IMG/VR virus record: IMGVR_UViG_3300042898_004347
Span: 62,001 to 126,000 of that record
Strand: one strand, 5' to 3'
Origin: a virus
DNA: 64,000 bases
Both the position numbers and the translations under genes were made by a program. The notes under the pieces were generated by a model, which was not told the DNA's origin, searched no databases, and was given only the letters and a program-made list of their open reading frames with translations. Positions 20,351 to 28,460 of the stretch are shown one piece after another (within the stretch, counting starts at the first letter, position 1; each line of letters starts with the position of its first letter).

Positions 20351-21556
20351 CTATTTTAATTTAACAGGAGAATCAACAATGGCAACCTTTGGAAGAGCAG
20401 CTGATGAATTGGCAGGAGCTGGTTTTTCAGCAGAATCAAGTTTATCCGCGCCGTCTTGCGCAGCAGTTGGAAGCATGTCTACAACTTCTGTTTCATCATC
20501 AGCATCATCTTTCATTTTCTGTGTTGCAGGATCCATGACTTCTGGACCCGCTTCTGCATCAGCCGCGGTACCTTCCTCAACTGATTTCTTTCCGTAGTGT
20601 TTTGCTGCTGCATCGCTTGCCTCTCTGTCTTGATCTGCCGAAACAAGATGAAGCATATGATGGTTGTACATACTCCGATGGAATTCATGATGGATATTAG
20701 CTGCACTTCGAATCTGTGGATCGCCTGCGTGGTGAGCGTACACGCGATAGTGTTCTGCTGCTAGATTGTGAGCATGCTGAGCATCCTCATGATGCGTGTC
20801 CGACCCGGACGAGTGAGCCAGGGCGGTTAACCCGTTTGCTTTGTTAGTGAGGTTATGTGCATGAGGATCTCCTGCAACATTCTCATTGACCATTGAAGCA
20901 TAGGTAGCAGCAACGGAAGCAATAGTTTGTTCGCCGGTCATTTTTGGCTTCTCATCTTCATCCTTCTCATCTTCTTTGTCTGCATCCTGATCGTTTGGCT
21001 CGTCCATGCCATCAGCATCGGGTTCTGCATCTTTCTCATCAGAATCTTCTTCCTTTTCTTCACTGCGGAGTTTCTTTAGATCATCTCCATCAACCTTGCC
21101 GTTTTTATTGACATCAAGCTTATGCTGATTGCCGACAAGCTCTTCTTCTACTTTGTCATCATCGAGTTTTGGCATTTCGTCAGCCTTTACTTCTTTCTCG
21201 TCGTGATTGTCCATCTTAATCTCTTCTGCATCCTCTTCCTTAACTTCCGCAGGAACTTCATCAGAAGGTTGCTTTGGTGCATTTTCTACTCCTGCGTCCT
21301 GAATCTTCTTGGCCTGGCCTTGATCTTCTTCCGAGGCCTCTTCCTTGATGCTCTTGATACCGTATTTCTTACCATTAAATTCAAAAGAAGCTTTCTTAGA
21401 ATTAGCAGCTTCAGTCACAGCCTGAACGAATGCAGTTACATTCTCTTCAGTAATTGATGTGGGTACCCATTTTGGACGAGCACCTGATGCTGCGGCTTTG
21501 GGCTTGAGCATTGCGAGGTATGATTCTGCGACTGACTGAAGTGATTTTAAGTTCAT
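20351..21556 (-). CDS. acidic, His-rich late protein with EF-hand-like loop
   Basis: 401 aa. N-terminus MNLKSLQSVAESYLAML (VAE|S). Residues about 70-210 are very rich in Glu/Asp/Lys. LDVNKNGKVDGDDL (about 146-159) is an EF-hand/dockerin-like Ca2+ loop. Residues about 230-320 are His-rich and helical (HHEDAQHAHNLAAEHY). Such acidic proteins act as scaffold or internal head proteins. Late promoter 26 nt upstream. Confidence 0.6.
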   Translation of the reverse strand: MNLKSLQSVAESYLAMLKPKAAASGARPKWVPTSITEENVTAFVQAVTEAANSKKASFEFNGKKYGIKSIKEEASEEDQGQAKKIQDAGVENAPKQPSDEVPAEVKEEDAEEIKMDNHDEKEVKADEMPKLDDDKVEEELVGNQHKLDVNKNGKVDGDDLKKLRSEEKEEDSDEKDAEPDADGMDEPNDQDADKEDEKDEDEKPKMTGEQTIASVAATYASMVNENVAGDPHAHNLTNKANGLTALAHSSGSDTHHEDAQHAHNLAAEHYRVYAHHAGDPQIRSAANIHHEFHRSMYNHHMLHLVSADQDREASDAAAKHYGKKSVEEGTAADAEAGPEVMDPATQKMKDDADDETEVVDMLPTAAQDGADKLDSAEKPAPANSSAALPKVAIVDSPVKLK

Positions 21557-21582
21557 GATTGTTTAAGAAGTGAAAGCTACCC

Positions 21583-21590
21583 TATTTATA
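21583..21590 (-). promoter_or_regulatory. late promoter (TATAAATA)
   Basis: Perfect motif upstream of the acidic protein gene; reads leftwards into the 18-21 kb late block. Confidence 0.7.
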
Positions 21591-21933
21591 AGGCTTTAAT
21601 GTTATGGTTTGTACCGTAAAAGCCCTTTCCAGAAGCTGTACGATTTACTTGAAATTGATGGCCCGTGGCTTTATGAGTATAGATGGATGTACCGGATCCG
21701 CCAAAGCCTGATCGAGTATGATCCACGCTATAGTCGGAATGAAATTTTTCTGCATCTTTCTGATGTTTTTCTGTGGGGCTAGTGGAGTGCTCGTGTTTAT
21801 GCCCAGAAACATAATGTTTTGCAAACTCAGCTGATCCTGCATCGTGTTCAACCCGATCGTCTGGGCTTAAGTTATATGCTTCGGCCATCTGATTATATTC
21901 AGAAACAAGAGAACGAATAAGTTGTGGTTTCAT
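21586..21933 (-). CDS. late His-rich hypothetical protein
   Basis: 115 aa, start MKPQLIRSLVSEYNQMAEAY. Contains HYVSGHKHEHSTSPTEKHQK and a Gly/Ser-rich beta end. No family recognised. Its last codons overlap the late motif of the next gene. Confidence 0.55.
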   Translation of the reverse strand: MKPQLIRSLVSEYNQMAEAYNLSPDDRVEHDAGSAEFAKHYVSGHKHEHSTSPTEKHQKDAEKFHSDYSVDHTRSGFGGSGTSIYTHKATGHQFQVNRTASGKGFYGTNHNIKAL

Positions 21934-21938
21934 ATGAA

Positions 21939-22238
21939 TTAGGGTTGGCGCATTAAATACGCGCCGATGAGAGTTGCAATGGTGCCGGAAAGAGCGATCC
22001 AGAAGATTCGATTGATTGCGGAGATTGTCGTTGAATTCTCGCTCAATGTTCGTTCCGTCTTTTCCATCCGTTCTTCTAACTTGATCATTTTGCCCATGAG
22101 AAATTTCTTATCTCCTTCAAGTTGCAGCAGCTTTTCTTCAGCTCGCGCCAGGGAGATGATCGCTTCCGCAAGTTTATCGATTTTGGCTTCAATGCGATCG
22201 AGGCGGTGGTCATTTTCAATTGATTTTGGAGAGGCCAT
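21939..22238 (-). CDS. coiled-coil protein with C-terminal membrane anchor
   Basis: 99 aa. Residues 10-72 are a long coiled coil (RLDRIEAKIDKLAEAIISLARAEEK-type heptads). INRIFWIALSGTIATLIGAYL (about 75-95) is a transmembrane helix. The same architecture is found in a conserved small protein of T4-like cyanophages. Function unknown. Confidence 0.65.
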   Translation of the reverse strand: MASPKSIENDHRLDRIEAKIDKLAEAIISLARAEEKLLQLEGDKKFLMGKMIKLEERMEKTERTLSENSTTISAINRIFWIALSGTIATLIGAYLMRQP

Positions 22239-22249
22239 AATTGTTGCGG

Positions 22250-23956
22250 TTATTTACGAATGACTGAGGAGCGAACCTTTGCGAATACGCTAGTGTCTCC
22301 AGTTATAATTGATATGAGACTCTGTAATAGCTCGAAGAGTGCCATTTTCTCAGCAATGTTATTAATTGGCATTTCGGTATCAAGCTTCTTGATTGCACGA
22401 GAAATAGTAGGAAGACTTTGCCGATCAAGGAGACCGAGGCGAATTAGAGCCTGGAGACGAGCCAAGGATTTCTTGTCATCATCCGACATTCCTGCAGTTT
22501 CTTCACCATCCTCGGTTTCCTCTGCAATGACCGATTCATCCATCGGAGTATCTTTGTCAGCTGCATCGTACTTCTCATCCTGAAGATCCTCATCATATTC
22601 GACATAGGAATGTACGTCATCTAATTCGTTATATGCAGTCGTGATCTTGTTTTGAATCCATGCCTCGAGTTCATCCTCGTCATCCATGGCTGCTGCAAGG
22701 TCTTTTGCCATGTCCACTACCTTAAGGAGCTGACTCTTTGCCATTGAAACTTCTTCCGAACCATCTGTTTCTTTTGTAGCTTCTGTTACTTCGACCGATT
22801 CATTCTTCAACTTTGAGACAATTGCAAGATGAAATTGCTGAGCCTGCTTGTCTCCACGTTTTTCAGCAGCGATTGCTTCCTGAGAATGTTGTGTGATCTT
22901 TGCATTCTTCTTTAAATCGATGGCCTCGGCAATTTCAACAGCCTCGTTCATATGTTTCTTGATGAGACGGTGAGCCATGAACTTATGCATAACTACCTGT
23001 TTATCGTGCTGCTTCACCATTGTCTCATGAGGAGTTAAATCTGCCGCGGAGGCTTTGTTACGAATGAGTTTATCCAGCTTCCGAGAATGAGAATTAGAAG
23101 CCTTCTCATGAGAATTTGCAGCCTTGATATGAGTGGAAATCGAAGGATTGTCCTTGGCCGCCTGAGAATGCATTGCGGCGGTACCGCTATGCTGCTTATA
23201 TCCGCTCGCCTCATTTAAATCAGTGCCACTTGCGCTATTGACATTTTCACCAATTTTTACTACTGGCTTCTTTGCGTTCTCCGCATCGCGCTTCTTGGCA
23301 ACTTCGAACTTGGCGTCCATGTGTTTATGAAACGCGTCATTGTCTCCTGCTTTCTTTGCAGCCTGAGCAGCATCATGATGCATTGCCATATCTTCTGATG
23401 CACCTTCTTTTGGTACGCAATTTGGAACTTTGCGGCCGTCTTTCATTTTCATGCCGACTTGTTTATAATCGCTCCAGCAAGCTTCATCAACTTCTTCATG
23501 CATTGGTTGACTATCCCATACTGTAAACTTTCCATTCGGATGAGCCTTCTGATGAAGAGACATCGCCTGATGATCAGCATCATTTTGATTCTTTGCTTTG
23601 ACAACATACTCATGTTTCTTTTCGCCCTCAGGATGTTCATGAGCAAATGTAACTTTAAAATTATTTTCCTCAGTCACATTAGAACTCTGGCCAGGAGTTG
23701 CATTCTTGTACTTGTTCGTTAACTCTGCGGTACCGAATTCTCCTGCGCCGTGTTCTTCTTCTTTCACTAGATTCTTATAGAGCCCACCCGGACCAGCAAG
23801 ACTTTTCTTGGCTGGCTTCTTCCATTTAGAATCAAATTCTGATTTAGACATGGCTCCAGCGTTAACGCGGGCCATATCCGAGCTCTTTTTCTTTGATGCT
23901 TCATCAATGTGTTCTTCAGCAAGCGCGGCGGAACGAATTTGTTTGAGGTTTTTCAT
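22250..23956 (-). CDS. large late protein with repeated gp21-type cleavage sites
   Basis: 568 aa. N-terminus MKNLKQIRSAALAEEHIDEA. CWSDYKQVGMKMKDGRKVPN followed by CVPK (about 160-184) is a conserved marine-phage motif. (I/L/M/V)xE|A sequences occur many times: IDEA, VDEA, LNEA, MNEA, IAEA, VTEA. They cut the chain into pieces that are His/Lys-rich or acidic. Looks like an internal head protein matured by the prohead protease. C-terminal 80 residues are helical. Confidence 0.6.
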   Translation of the reverse strand: MKNLKQIRSAALAEEHIDEASKKKSSDMARVNAGAMSKSEFDSKWKKPAKKSLAGPGGLYKNLVKEEEHGAGEFGTAELTNKYKNATPGQSSNVTEENNFKVTFAHEHPEGEKKHEYVVKAKNQNDADHQAMSLHQKAHPNGKFTVWDSQPMHEEVDEACWSDYKQVGMKMKDGRKVPNCVPKEGASEDMAMHHDAAQAAKKAGDNDAFHKHMDAKFEVAKKRDAENAKKPVVKIGENVNSASGTDLNEASGYKQHSGTAAMHSQAAKDNPSISTHIKAANSHEKASNSHSRKLDKLIRNKASAADLTPHETMVKQHDKQVVMHKFMAHRLIKKHMNEAVEIAEAIDLKKNAKITQHSQEAIAAEKRGDKQAQQFHLAIVSKLKNESVEVTEATKETDGSEEVSMAKSQLLKVVDMAKDLAAAMDDEDELEAWIQNKITTAYNELDDVHSYVEYDEDLQDEKYDAADKDTPMDESVIAEETEDGEETAGMSDDDKKSLARLQALIRLGLLDRQSLPTISRAIKKLDTEMPINNIAEKMALFELLQSLISIITGDTSVFAKVRSSVIRK

Positions 23957-24879
23957 GCGATTCTATTTTTACGGATTAAGCTAATTGGTGTTCCCTGGAG
24001 AGAAGGGGTGCGCACCGCAATCTCGGGAGATGATGTTAAAATGACTGGAAGTAATTGGCTTTCAAGAGTGATCTCTTTCTTTTCAAGGAGTTCAACCGCG
24101 GATAACCATTTACGAACTTTCTTTCCATCATTGAGTTCAACGATGAGGTAGTTGGATCCACAGTGAGTGATCTTGCCGAGTTCCTCGGATTCTTTAATGA
24201 CTACTTCATTGCCAACTTCAAATAAGTTTCCGGAGACGTAGGCCTCTCTGCGGTCACCCACAGATTCAAGTTGAATGTGTTTACGGAAGTTGCGAGACTC
24301 TTTGAGACCCATGCCATTTCGAACAGCATTAAAGAGTTCTTCGTGATCCTGGAAAGAAGAAGGGAGATTTTTTGCAAACGCCTCAAGATCATTCGACTTT
24401 GCGGCAGTATGCATTGCCGACTCGGATAGCTGCAGTGAGGAATTCTCAGATCCAACAACCTTGACACCTTCTTTAAAATTATAAAAGCCGTCATTTGTTT
24501 GAACACCGTTATGTCCATTAAGCAAAGCCTCAAATTCAAGGACGCGTGAATTTTCCGCCATCATTGTTACGCGAGTAAATCCCTGTTCGTATAATTTCGA
24601 ACATATTGAGAACACCGTGTTCACATCATCGCTCATTACATTTCGCGCATATTTCGGAAACACTTTGCGCATCCATTTTACCTTCTCTTCCAACTTTAGT
24701 GGATTCTTTTTGGCGTCTTCAAAGTGAGAACTGTAAATTCGATAGGCTGATCCCGCTGCAATTTCTGCGACTTGTTCAAGCAGTTTTTCGTGGGCTATTG
24801 TTGGAGGATTGAATCGCTCAAATACGAATACAACATCCTTGGGCGTTAGATCACTTACAAATTGTGTAAAGGACTTCAT
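23953..24879 (-). CDS. nucleotidylyltransferase-fold protein with SH3/KOW-like C-terminus, likely inactive
   Basis: 308 aa. N-terminus MKSFTQFVSDLTPKD. FERFNPPTIAH (20-30) is an (H/N)xGH-type nucleotide-binding turn, followed by KKNPL and a Rossmann body. The ISxxxxR position reads LSESAMH, so the catalytic Arg seems lost. Residues about 215-265 (FEVGNEVVIKESEELGKI) form a KOW/SH3-like barrel. Paralogue of the gene at 27834. Possibly a virion protein that kept only binding. Confidence 0.6.
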   Translation of the reverse strand: MKSFTQFVSDLTPKDVVFVFERFNPPTIAHEKLLEQVAEIAAGSAYRIYSSHFEDAKKNPLKLEEKVKWMRKVFPKYARNVMSDDVNTVFSICSKLYEQGFTRVTMMAENSRVLEFEALLNGHNGVQTNDGFYNFKEGVKVVGSENSSLQLSESAMHTAAKSNDLEAFAKNLPSSFQDHEELFNAVRNGMGLKESRNFRKHIQLESVGDRREAYVSGNLFEVGNEVVIKESEELGKITHCGSNYLIVELNDGKKVRKWLSAVELLEKKEITLESQLLPVILTSSPEIAVRTPSLQGTPISLIRKNRIA

Positions 24880-24882
24880 TAA

Positions 24883-25458
24883 TTAGATTGTTCCCGTCTT
24901 CACATTGTGTTCAACGCCACCGGCTCCAATATCAGCAATACGATAGCCCATTGGCTTCGTTACAGAAACCTTGACCATGGGTTTTTTCTTGAGACGGTTC
25001 CGCTTCTTTGTGCGGGCATCTGTTTCCTCTGCAAGACCAAAGTGTTTTGCCACGTGCGTGTCTCCGTGACGATGACGGAGGATATCGGCAATCATTCCTT
25101 TTTTACCGCCAACATCCGCGGGAGTATATTTTGATTGCACCTTTCCCTGAATGTCCCGATGAATCTTGTGGACTTCATCCGTGGATTTACCCATTAGGCT
25201 CTCGTGATCCTTTTTAATGTCGGCCTGTCTACGAGTATCAAGGGCATCGTTTGCTTCATCCACTGGCTTTGCCGCCTCAGCCTCTTTTACGTTATCCGCA
25301 ACCTTTAACTGTGGGTGCCGTGATTGCTTAAAGTTTGCCCGAATCTTCTCGGTGCCTTCTTCTGCAAGCGACCTCTTGCGTTTATACGCATAGAAATCTT
25401 GCATTTCGGTTTCGCCACCAGCATACTGGACTGTACTGAAATCTTTAAAACTGTACAT
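24883..25458 (-). CDS. late basic hypothetical protein
   Basis: 191 aa, start MYSFKDFSTVQYAGGETE. Lys/Arg-rich with RSLAEEGTEK, VKEAEA and VDEAND as possible prohead-protease sites. The C-terminus KVSVTKPMGYRIADIGAGG... resembles a conserved tail of other marine-phage proteins. Late motif about 60 nt upstream. Confidence 0.55.
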   Translation of the reverse strand: MYSFKDFSTVQYAGGETEMQDFYAYKRKRSLAEEGTEKIRANFKQSRHPQLKVADNVKEAEAAKPVDEANDALDTRRQADIKKDHESLMGKSTDEVHKIHRDIQGKVQSKYTPADVGGKKGMIADILRHRHGDTHVAKHFGLAEETDARTKKRNRLKKKPMVKVSVTKPMGYRIADIGAGGVEHNVKTGTI

Positions 25459-25517
25459 AATTGTTCGAGGTTCCCATTACCCGGAAAGTAGTTTTCCGAG
25501 TCGTTAATGTAGAATAC

Positions 25518-25525
25518 TATTTATA
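25518..25525 (-). promoter_or_regulatory. late promoter (TATAAATA)
   Basis: Minus-strand late motif, back-to-back with the plus-strand motif at 25553. It starts the leftward late block. Confidence 0.65.
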
Positions 25526-25552
25526 CTATCAACACTTTGAATTAGTGTAAAC

Positions 25553-25560
25553 TATAAATA
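25553..25560 (+). promoter_or_regulatory. late promoter (TATAAATA), plus strand
   Basis: 7 nt before the ATG of the lipoprotein gene. Confidence 0.75.
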
Positions 25561-25567
25561 TGTTCCT

Positions 25568-25876
25568 ATGCAATACTCAAAACATATTCTATCGGCAGTT
25601 GTTATTTCTGCCCTTCTCACCGGTTGCGGCACAGTCGATTCAGCTTATCAATCCACAAAGGGAATTGGTTCTGCTGCTATTGGTGGCGTTGGCAATATCG
25701 TAGGTAACGGAGCCTCCGATGCTTCCAAGACTCTTGGAGTTGCTTCGGATGCTGCTGGCAAAGTTGTCAGTGGCGCAGGCAAGGTTCTCGGTGGAGGTCT
25801 CGATCTCGTAGGTGGTGTCGTTAAAGGCACTTCCGATATCGTAGCTCCATCAGCTCCGGCTCCTAAGTCCTACTAA
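25568..25876 (+). CDS. lipoprotein with Gly/Ala/Val-rich repeat
   Basis: 102 aa. Signal peptide with lipobox LLTGC (Cys20) for lipid attachment. Mature part is a repeated glycine zipper-like stretch (GIGSAAIGGVGNIVGNG, KVVSGAGKVLGGG) ending in APAPKSY. Predicted outer-membrane or periplasmic lipoprotein, possibly interfering with phage adsorption or lysis; function is inference. Late promoter and its own terminator make it a single-gene unit. Confidence 0.7.
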   Translation: MQYSKHILSAVVISALLTGCGTVDSAYQSTKGIGSAAIGGVGNIVGNGASDASKTLGVASDAAGKVVSGAGKVLGGGLDLVGGVVKGTSDIVAPSAPAPKSY

Positions 25877-25900
25877 GACTGATTACAATTTAGCTCGATT

Positions 25901-25927
25901 AACCCTGAGAGAAATCTCGGGGTTTTT
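25901..25927 (+). terminator. terminator after the lipoprotein gene
   Basis: AACCCTGAGA pairs with TCTCGGGGTT around GAAA, followed by TTTTT. 25 nt after the stop codon. Confidence 0.85.
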
Positions 25928-25951
25928 CATGAACGCAATAAGTTCGGATTA

Positions 25952-25959
25952 TATAAATA
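25952..25959 (+). promoter_or_regulatory. late promoter (TATAAATA), plus strand
   Basis: 10 nt before the ATG of the ligase-like gene; reads the three-gene plus-strand cassette to 28454. Confidence 0.75.
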
Positions 25960-25969
25960 GGATATCACT

Positions 25970-27211
25970 ATGTTTTATCTGGAATCTCTTCGCTCAATTG
26001 CCAATACGTATTTAGAAATGATTTTGGAAAGTGCAGAGCCGCAAAAGCTCAAGCATATCCATCATGCTGAAGACCGTCCGCTTTTGCACGGATCCCAAGG
26101 TTTTGAACATGCTCATTCTGCACTCATGCATGCACACGAGCATATGAAGGCGAAGAAGTCTAGCTCGGATCTAACGATGAAATACGATGGAGCTCCATCG
26201 ATTGTTTTCGGTCATCATCCGGTAACTAAGAAGTTTTTCGTTGCAACGAAGTCCGCTTTCAATAAAGATCCAAAGTTAGCACACACTCCGGCAGATGTGG
26301 ACAAACACTATGGTCACGCTCCGGGTCTTGCTAGCAAGTTAAAAACAGCTTTAAAGCATCTTCCAAAAATCACTCCGAAGCACGGAGTATATCAGGGAGA
26401 CGTTATGCACTCACGTGAGGATCATAAGTTGCATGAGGCAGTTTCTTTTACTCCAAATACCATTACCTATACGGCTCATGGAGACGAAGAGAAGAAAGTA
26501 AAACGTTCTCATGTTGGAGTTGTGGTGCATCAGCAGTATCATCCGAATCCTACAAAACCAGGATTCGAACATATGTCTGTCAGTGCACATCCAGACACTC
26601 ACAATTTTACTCAGCATCCTGACGTTCATATGAAGACGGCAGAACACGATACGAGCAAGATCGATTATCCTAAGCATGATCAGGATGCTTTCCATAAACA
26701 CATGGCAGCTGCAAAGGCGATCCATGACAAACATGGACCAAAGATGTATGCAGCAACCCAACGCCATCAGGGCGAAAGCGGCCATCTTGCCACATACATT
26801 AACCATACGGTTCGCCACGATCAAACTCCAAATGCGTCTGGATTTAAGTCTCATCTAGCGGCACATCATGAGAAGATTGCTAGCAAATTAAAAAGTTCAG
26901 GTGGAATTCAAAAGGCAAAAGCAACTGGCGCAGAACATGCAGCTCATGTTCAAAAGCATGCTGGACATTACAACAATCTGTTGGCAATGCATGGACATCT
27001 TGCAGCGGCAAAACACACTTTGGTTAGAAACCTAGAAAAGCATGAAGGTGGTCTGGACCATCATATCAACGGCATAAAGTCAAAACCAGAAGGATTCGTC
27101 ATTAACCATACGCACGCTGGACATACGGAACCAACTAAATTAGTGAATCGTTCAGAATTTGCAAAGGCGAATCTATTAAAGGTTAAACCTTGGGCTGCTA
27201 AAAAACCGTGA
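25970..27211 (+). CDS. His-rich ligase-like nucleotidyltransferase
   Basis: 413 aa with 54 His. N-terminus MFYLESLRSIANTYLEMILES (ILE|S site). KYDGAPSIVF (71-80) fits motif I K-x-D-G of DNA/RNA ligases, with Lys71 as the AMP-acceptor candidate. GVYQGDVMHS may be motif III, EGFVIN motif IV, and a final KPW..KK the motif V region. So probably an ATP-dependent ligase-fold enzyme. The substrate is unknown. First gene of a late cassette with a HAD phosphatase and a nucleotidylyltransferase. Confidence 0.65.
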   Translation: MFYLESLRSIANTYLEMILESAEPQKLKHIHHAEDRPLLHGSQGFEHAHSALMHAHEHMKAKKSSSDLTMKYDGAPSIVFGHHPVTKKFFVATKSAFNKDPKLAHTPADVDKHYGHAPGLASKLKTALKHLPKITPKHGVYQGDVMHSREDHKLHEAVSFTPNTITYTAHGDEEKKVKRSHVGVVVHQQYHPNPTKPGFEHMSVSAHPDTHNFTQHPDVHMKTAEHDTSKIDYPKHDQDAFHKHMAAAKAIHDKHGPKMYAATQRHQGESGHLATYINHTVRHDQTPNASGFKSHLAAHHEKIASKLKSSGGIQKAKATGAEHAAHVQKHAGHYNNLLAMHGHLAAAKHTLVRNLEKHEGGLDHHINGIKSKPEGFVINHTHAGHTEPTKLVNRSEFAKANLLKVKPWAAKKP

Positions 27212-27831
27212 AGTCGTTCCTGGAGTTTTTAGCTGAGGCGGCTGAGCATGGCACTCTGCATTCATTTGACGTGGATGAAACGCTGTTTAAAACCAATGCA
27301 AAAGTTCACGTGATGCACGGACAGAAACACGTTGCATCTTTGAGTAATTCGGAATACAACACTCATAAATTATCTCCTGGTCACCACTACAATTTTAGCG
27401 AGTTTGAAGATTCTAAGAAATTTCATGATGAATCCCATCCAATCCACAAGATGTTGGCAAAAGTAAAAGCAATTCATAGTAACATTAAGAATTCGCCACA
27501 TCACAAAATTATCATTAATACGGCAAGAAGCGATATGAATGATAAAGAAACATATCTTGCTAAATTTAAAAAGCATGGTCTTCCCATGCACGACATTCAC
27601 GTTCACCGTGCGGGTAATGACAAGACTCCTGGTAGTGTTGCCCAAAAGAAAGCCCGTGTGATCGACCATCAGATTACTACTCACAAATTTAAAAACGTCC
27701 ACGTGTATGACGATAGCACTGAGAATTTAGATCACTCTTTGGCTCTAGGTGCAAAGCATCCGAATACAAAGATTCACGCATGGCACGTTCATCACGATGG
27801 AAGCGTTAAGGCATATCACGGAGCAAAATAA
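27208..27831 (+). CDS. HAD phosphatase with capsid-targeting-like N-terminus
   Basis: 207 aa, GTG start overlapping the previous stop (GTGA). N-terminus MKSFLEFLAE|AAEHG is a near match to the T4 capsid-targeting signal. DVDETLF (21-27) is HAD motif I, INTARSD motif II, and VYDDSTEN motif IV. 28 of 207 residues are His. Likely a phosphatase of nucleotides or polynucleotide 3' ends, by analogy with T4 Pnkp; inferred. Confidence 0.7.
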   Translation: MKSFLEFLAEAAEHGTLHSFDVDETLFKTNAKVHVMHGQKHVASLSNSEYNTHKLSPGHHYNFSEFEDSKKFHDESHPIHKMLAKVKAIHSNIKNSPHHKIIINTARSDMNDKETYLAKFKKHGLPMHDIHVHRAGNDKTPGSVAQKKARVIDHQITTHKFKNVHVYDDSTENLDHSLALGAKHPNTKIHAWHVHHDGSVKAYHGAK

Positions 27832-27833
27832 TC

Positions 27834-28454
27834 ATGAAATCGTTTAAACAATTTCTAAAAGAAGCAGCAGCCTCCGAATCGCATCACGTGTTGGCATTCG
27901 GACGTATGAATCCTATTACTAACGGACATGAAAACGTAGTGAACAAGGTCCACGAAATTGCAAAGAAGCATAATGCAGGACATACTGTTATTGTGTCCCA
28001 CTCGCAGGACACAAAGAAAAATCCTCTCACGGGCGCGCAGAAAGTAAAGCACGCCAAGCACGCCTTTCCAGGAACGAATATAATTTCATCCAGCAAAGAA
28101 AAGCCAACGATCCTTCACCATGCCGCAGATCTTTCTGACAAAGGCGTTCAGCATTTACACGTTATAATGGGATCAGATCGTGCAAAAGACACCCGCGCTT
28201 TACTTCATAAGTATAACGGAGTGTCTTCTTCGAGTGGCCATAAGGGTTACAAATTTAAATCAATTACCGTACATTCTGCAGGAGAACGTGATCCTGATGC
28301 GGAAGGAACTGCGGGCATTTCGGCTAGCAAGATGCGTGCACATGCAGCATCTGGAAATAAAAAAGCTTTCCATGCGGGTGCACCTTCAAAAATGACTGCT
28401 GCACATAAAGACGCCATGTATCATGACGTTCGTAAGGGAATGGGAATAAAGTAA
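27834..28454 (+). CDS. nucleotidylyltransferase with capsid-targeting-like N-terminus
   Basis: 206 aa. MKSFKQFLKE|AAASE signal-like start. FGRMNPITNGH (22-32) is the NxxTxGH nucleotide-binding motif of NMN/cytidylyltransferases, followed by KKNPL. ISASKMR near residue 160 matches the ISxxxxR motif, so it looks active. 20 His residues. The paralogue at 23953 has lost the Arg. Convergent with the gene at 28461. Confidence 0.7.
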   Translation: MKSFKQFLKEAAASESHHVLAFGRMNPITNGHENVVNKVHEIAKKHNAGHTVIVSHSQDTKKNPLTGAQKVKHAKHAFPGTNIISSSKEKPTILHHAADLSDKGVQHLHVIMGSDRAKDTRALLHKYNGVSSSSGHKGYKFKSITVHSAGERDPDAEGTAGISASKMRAHAASGNKKAFHAGAPSKMTAAHKDAMYHDVRKGMGIK

Positions 28455-28460
28455 CATCCG

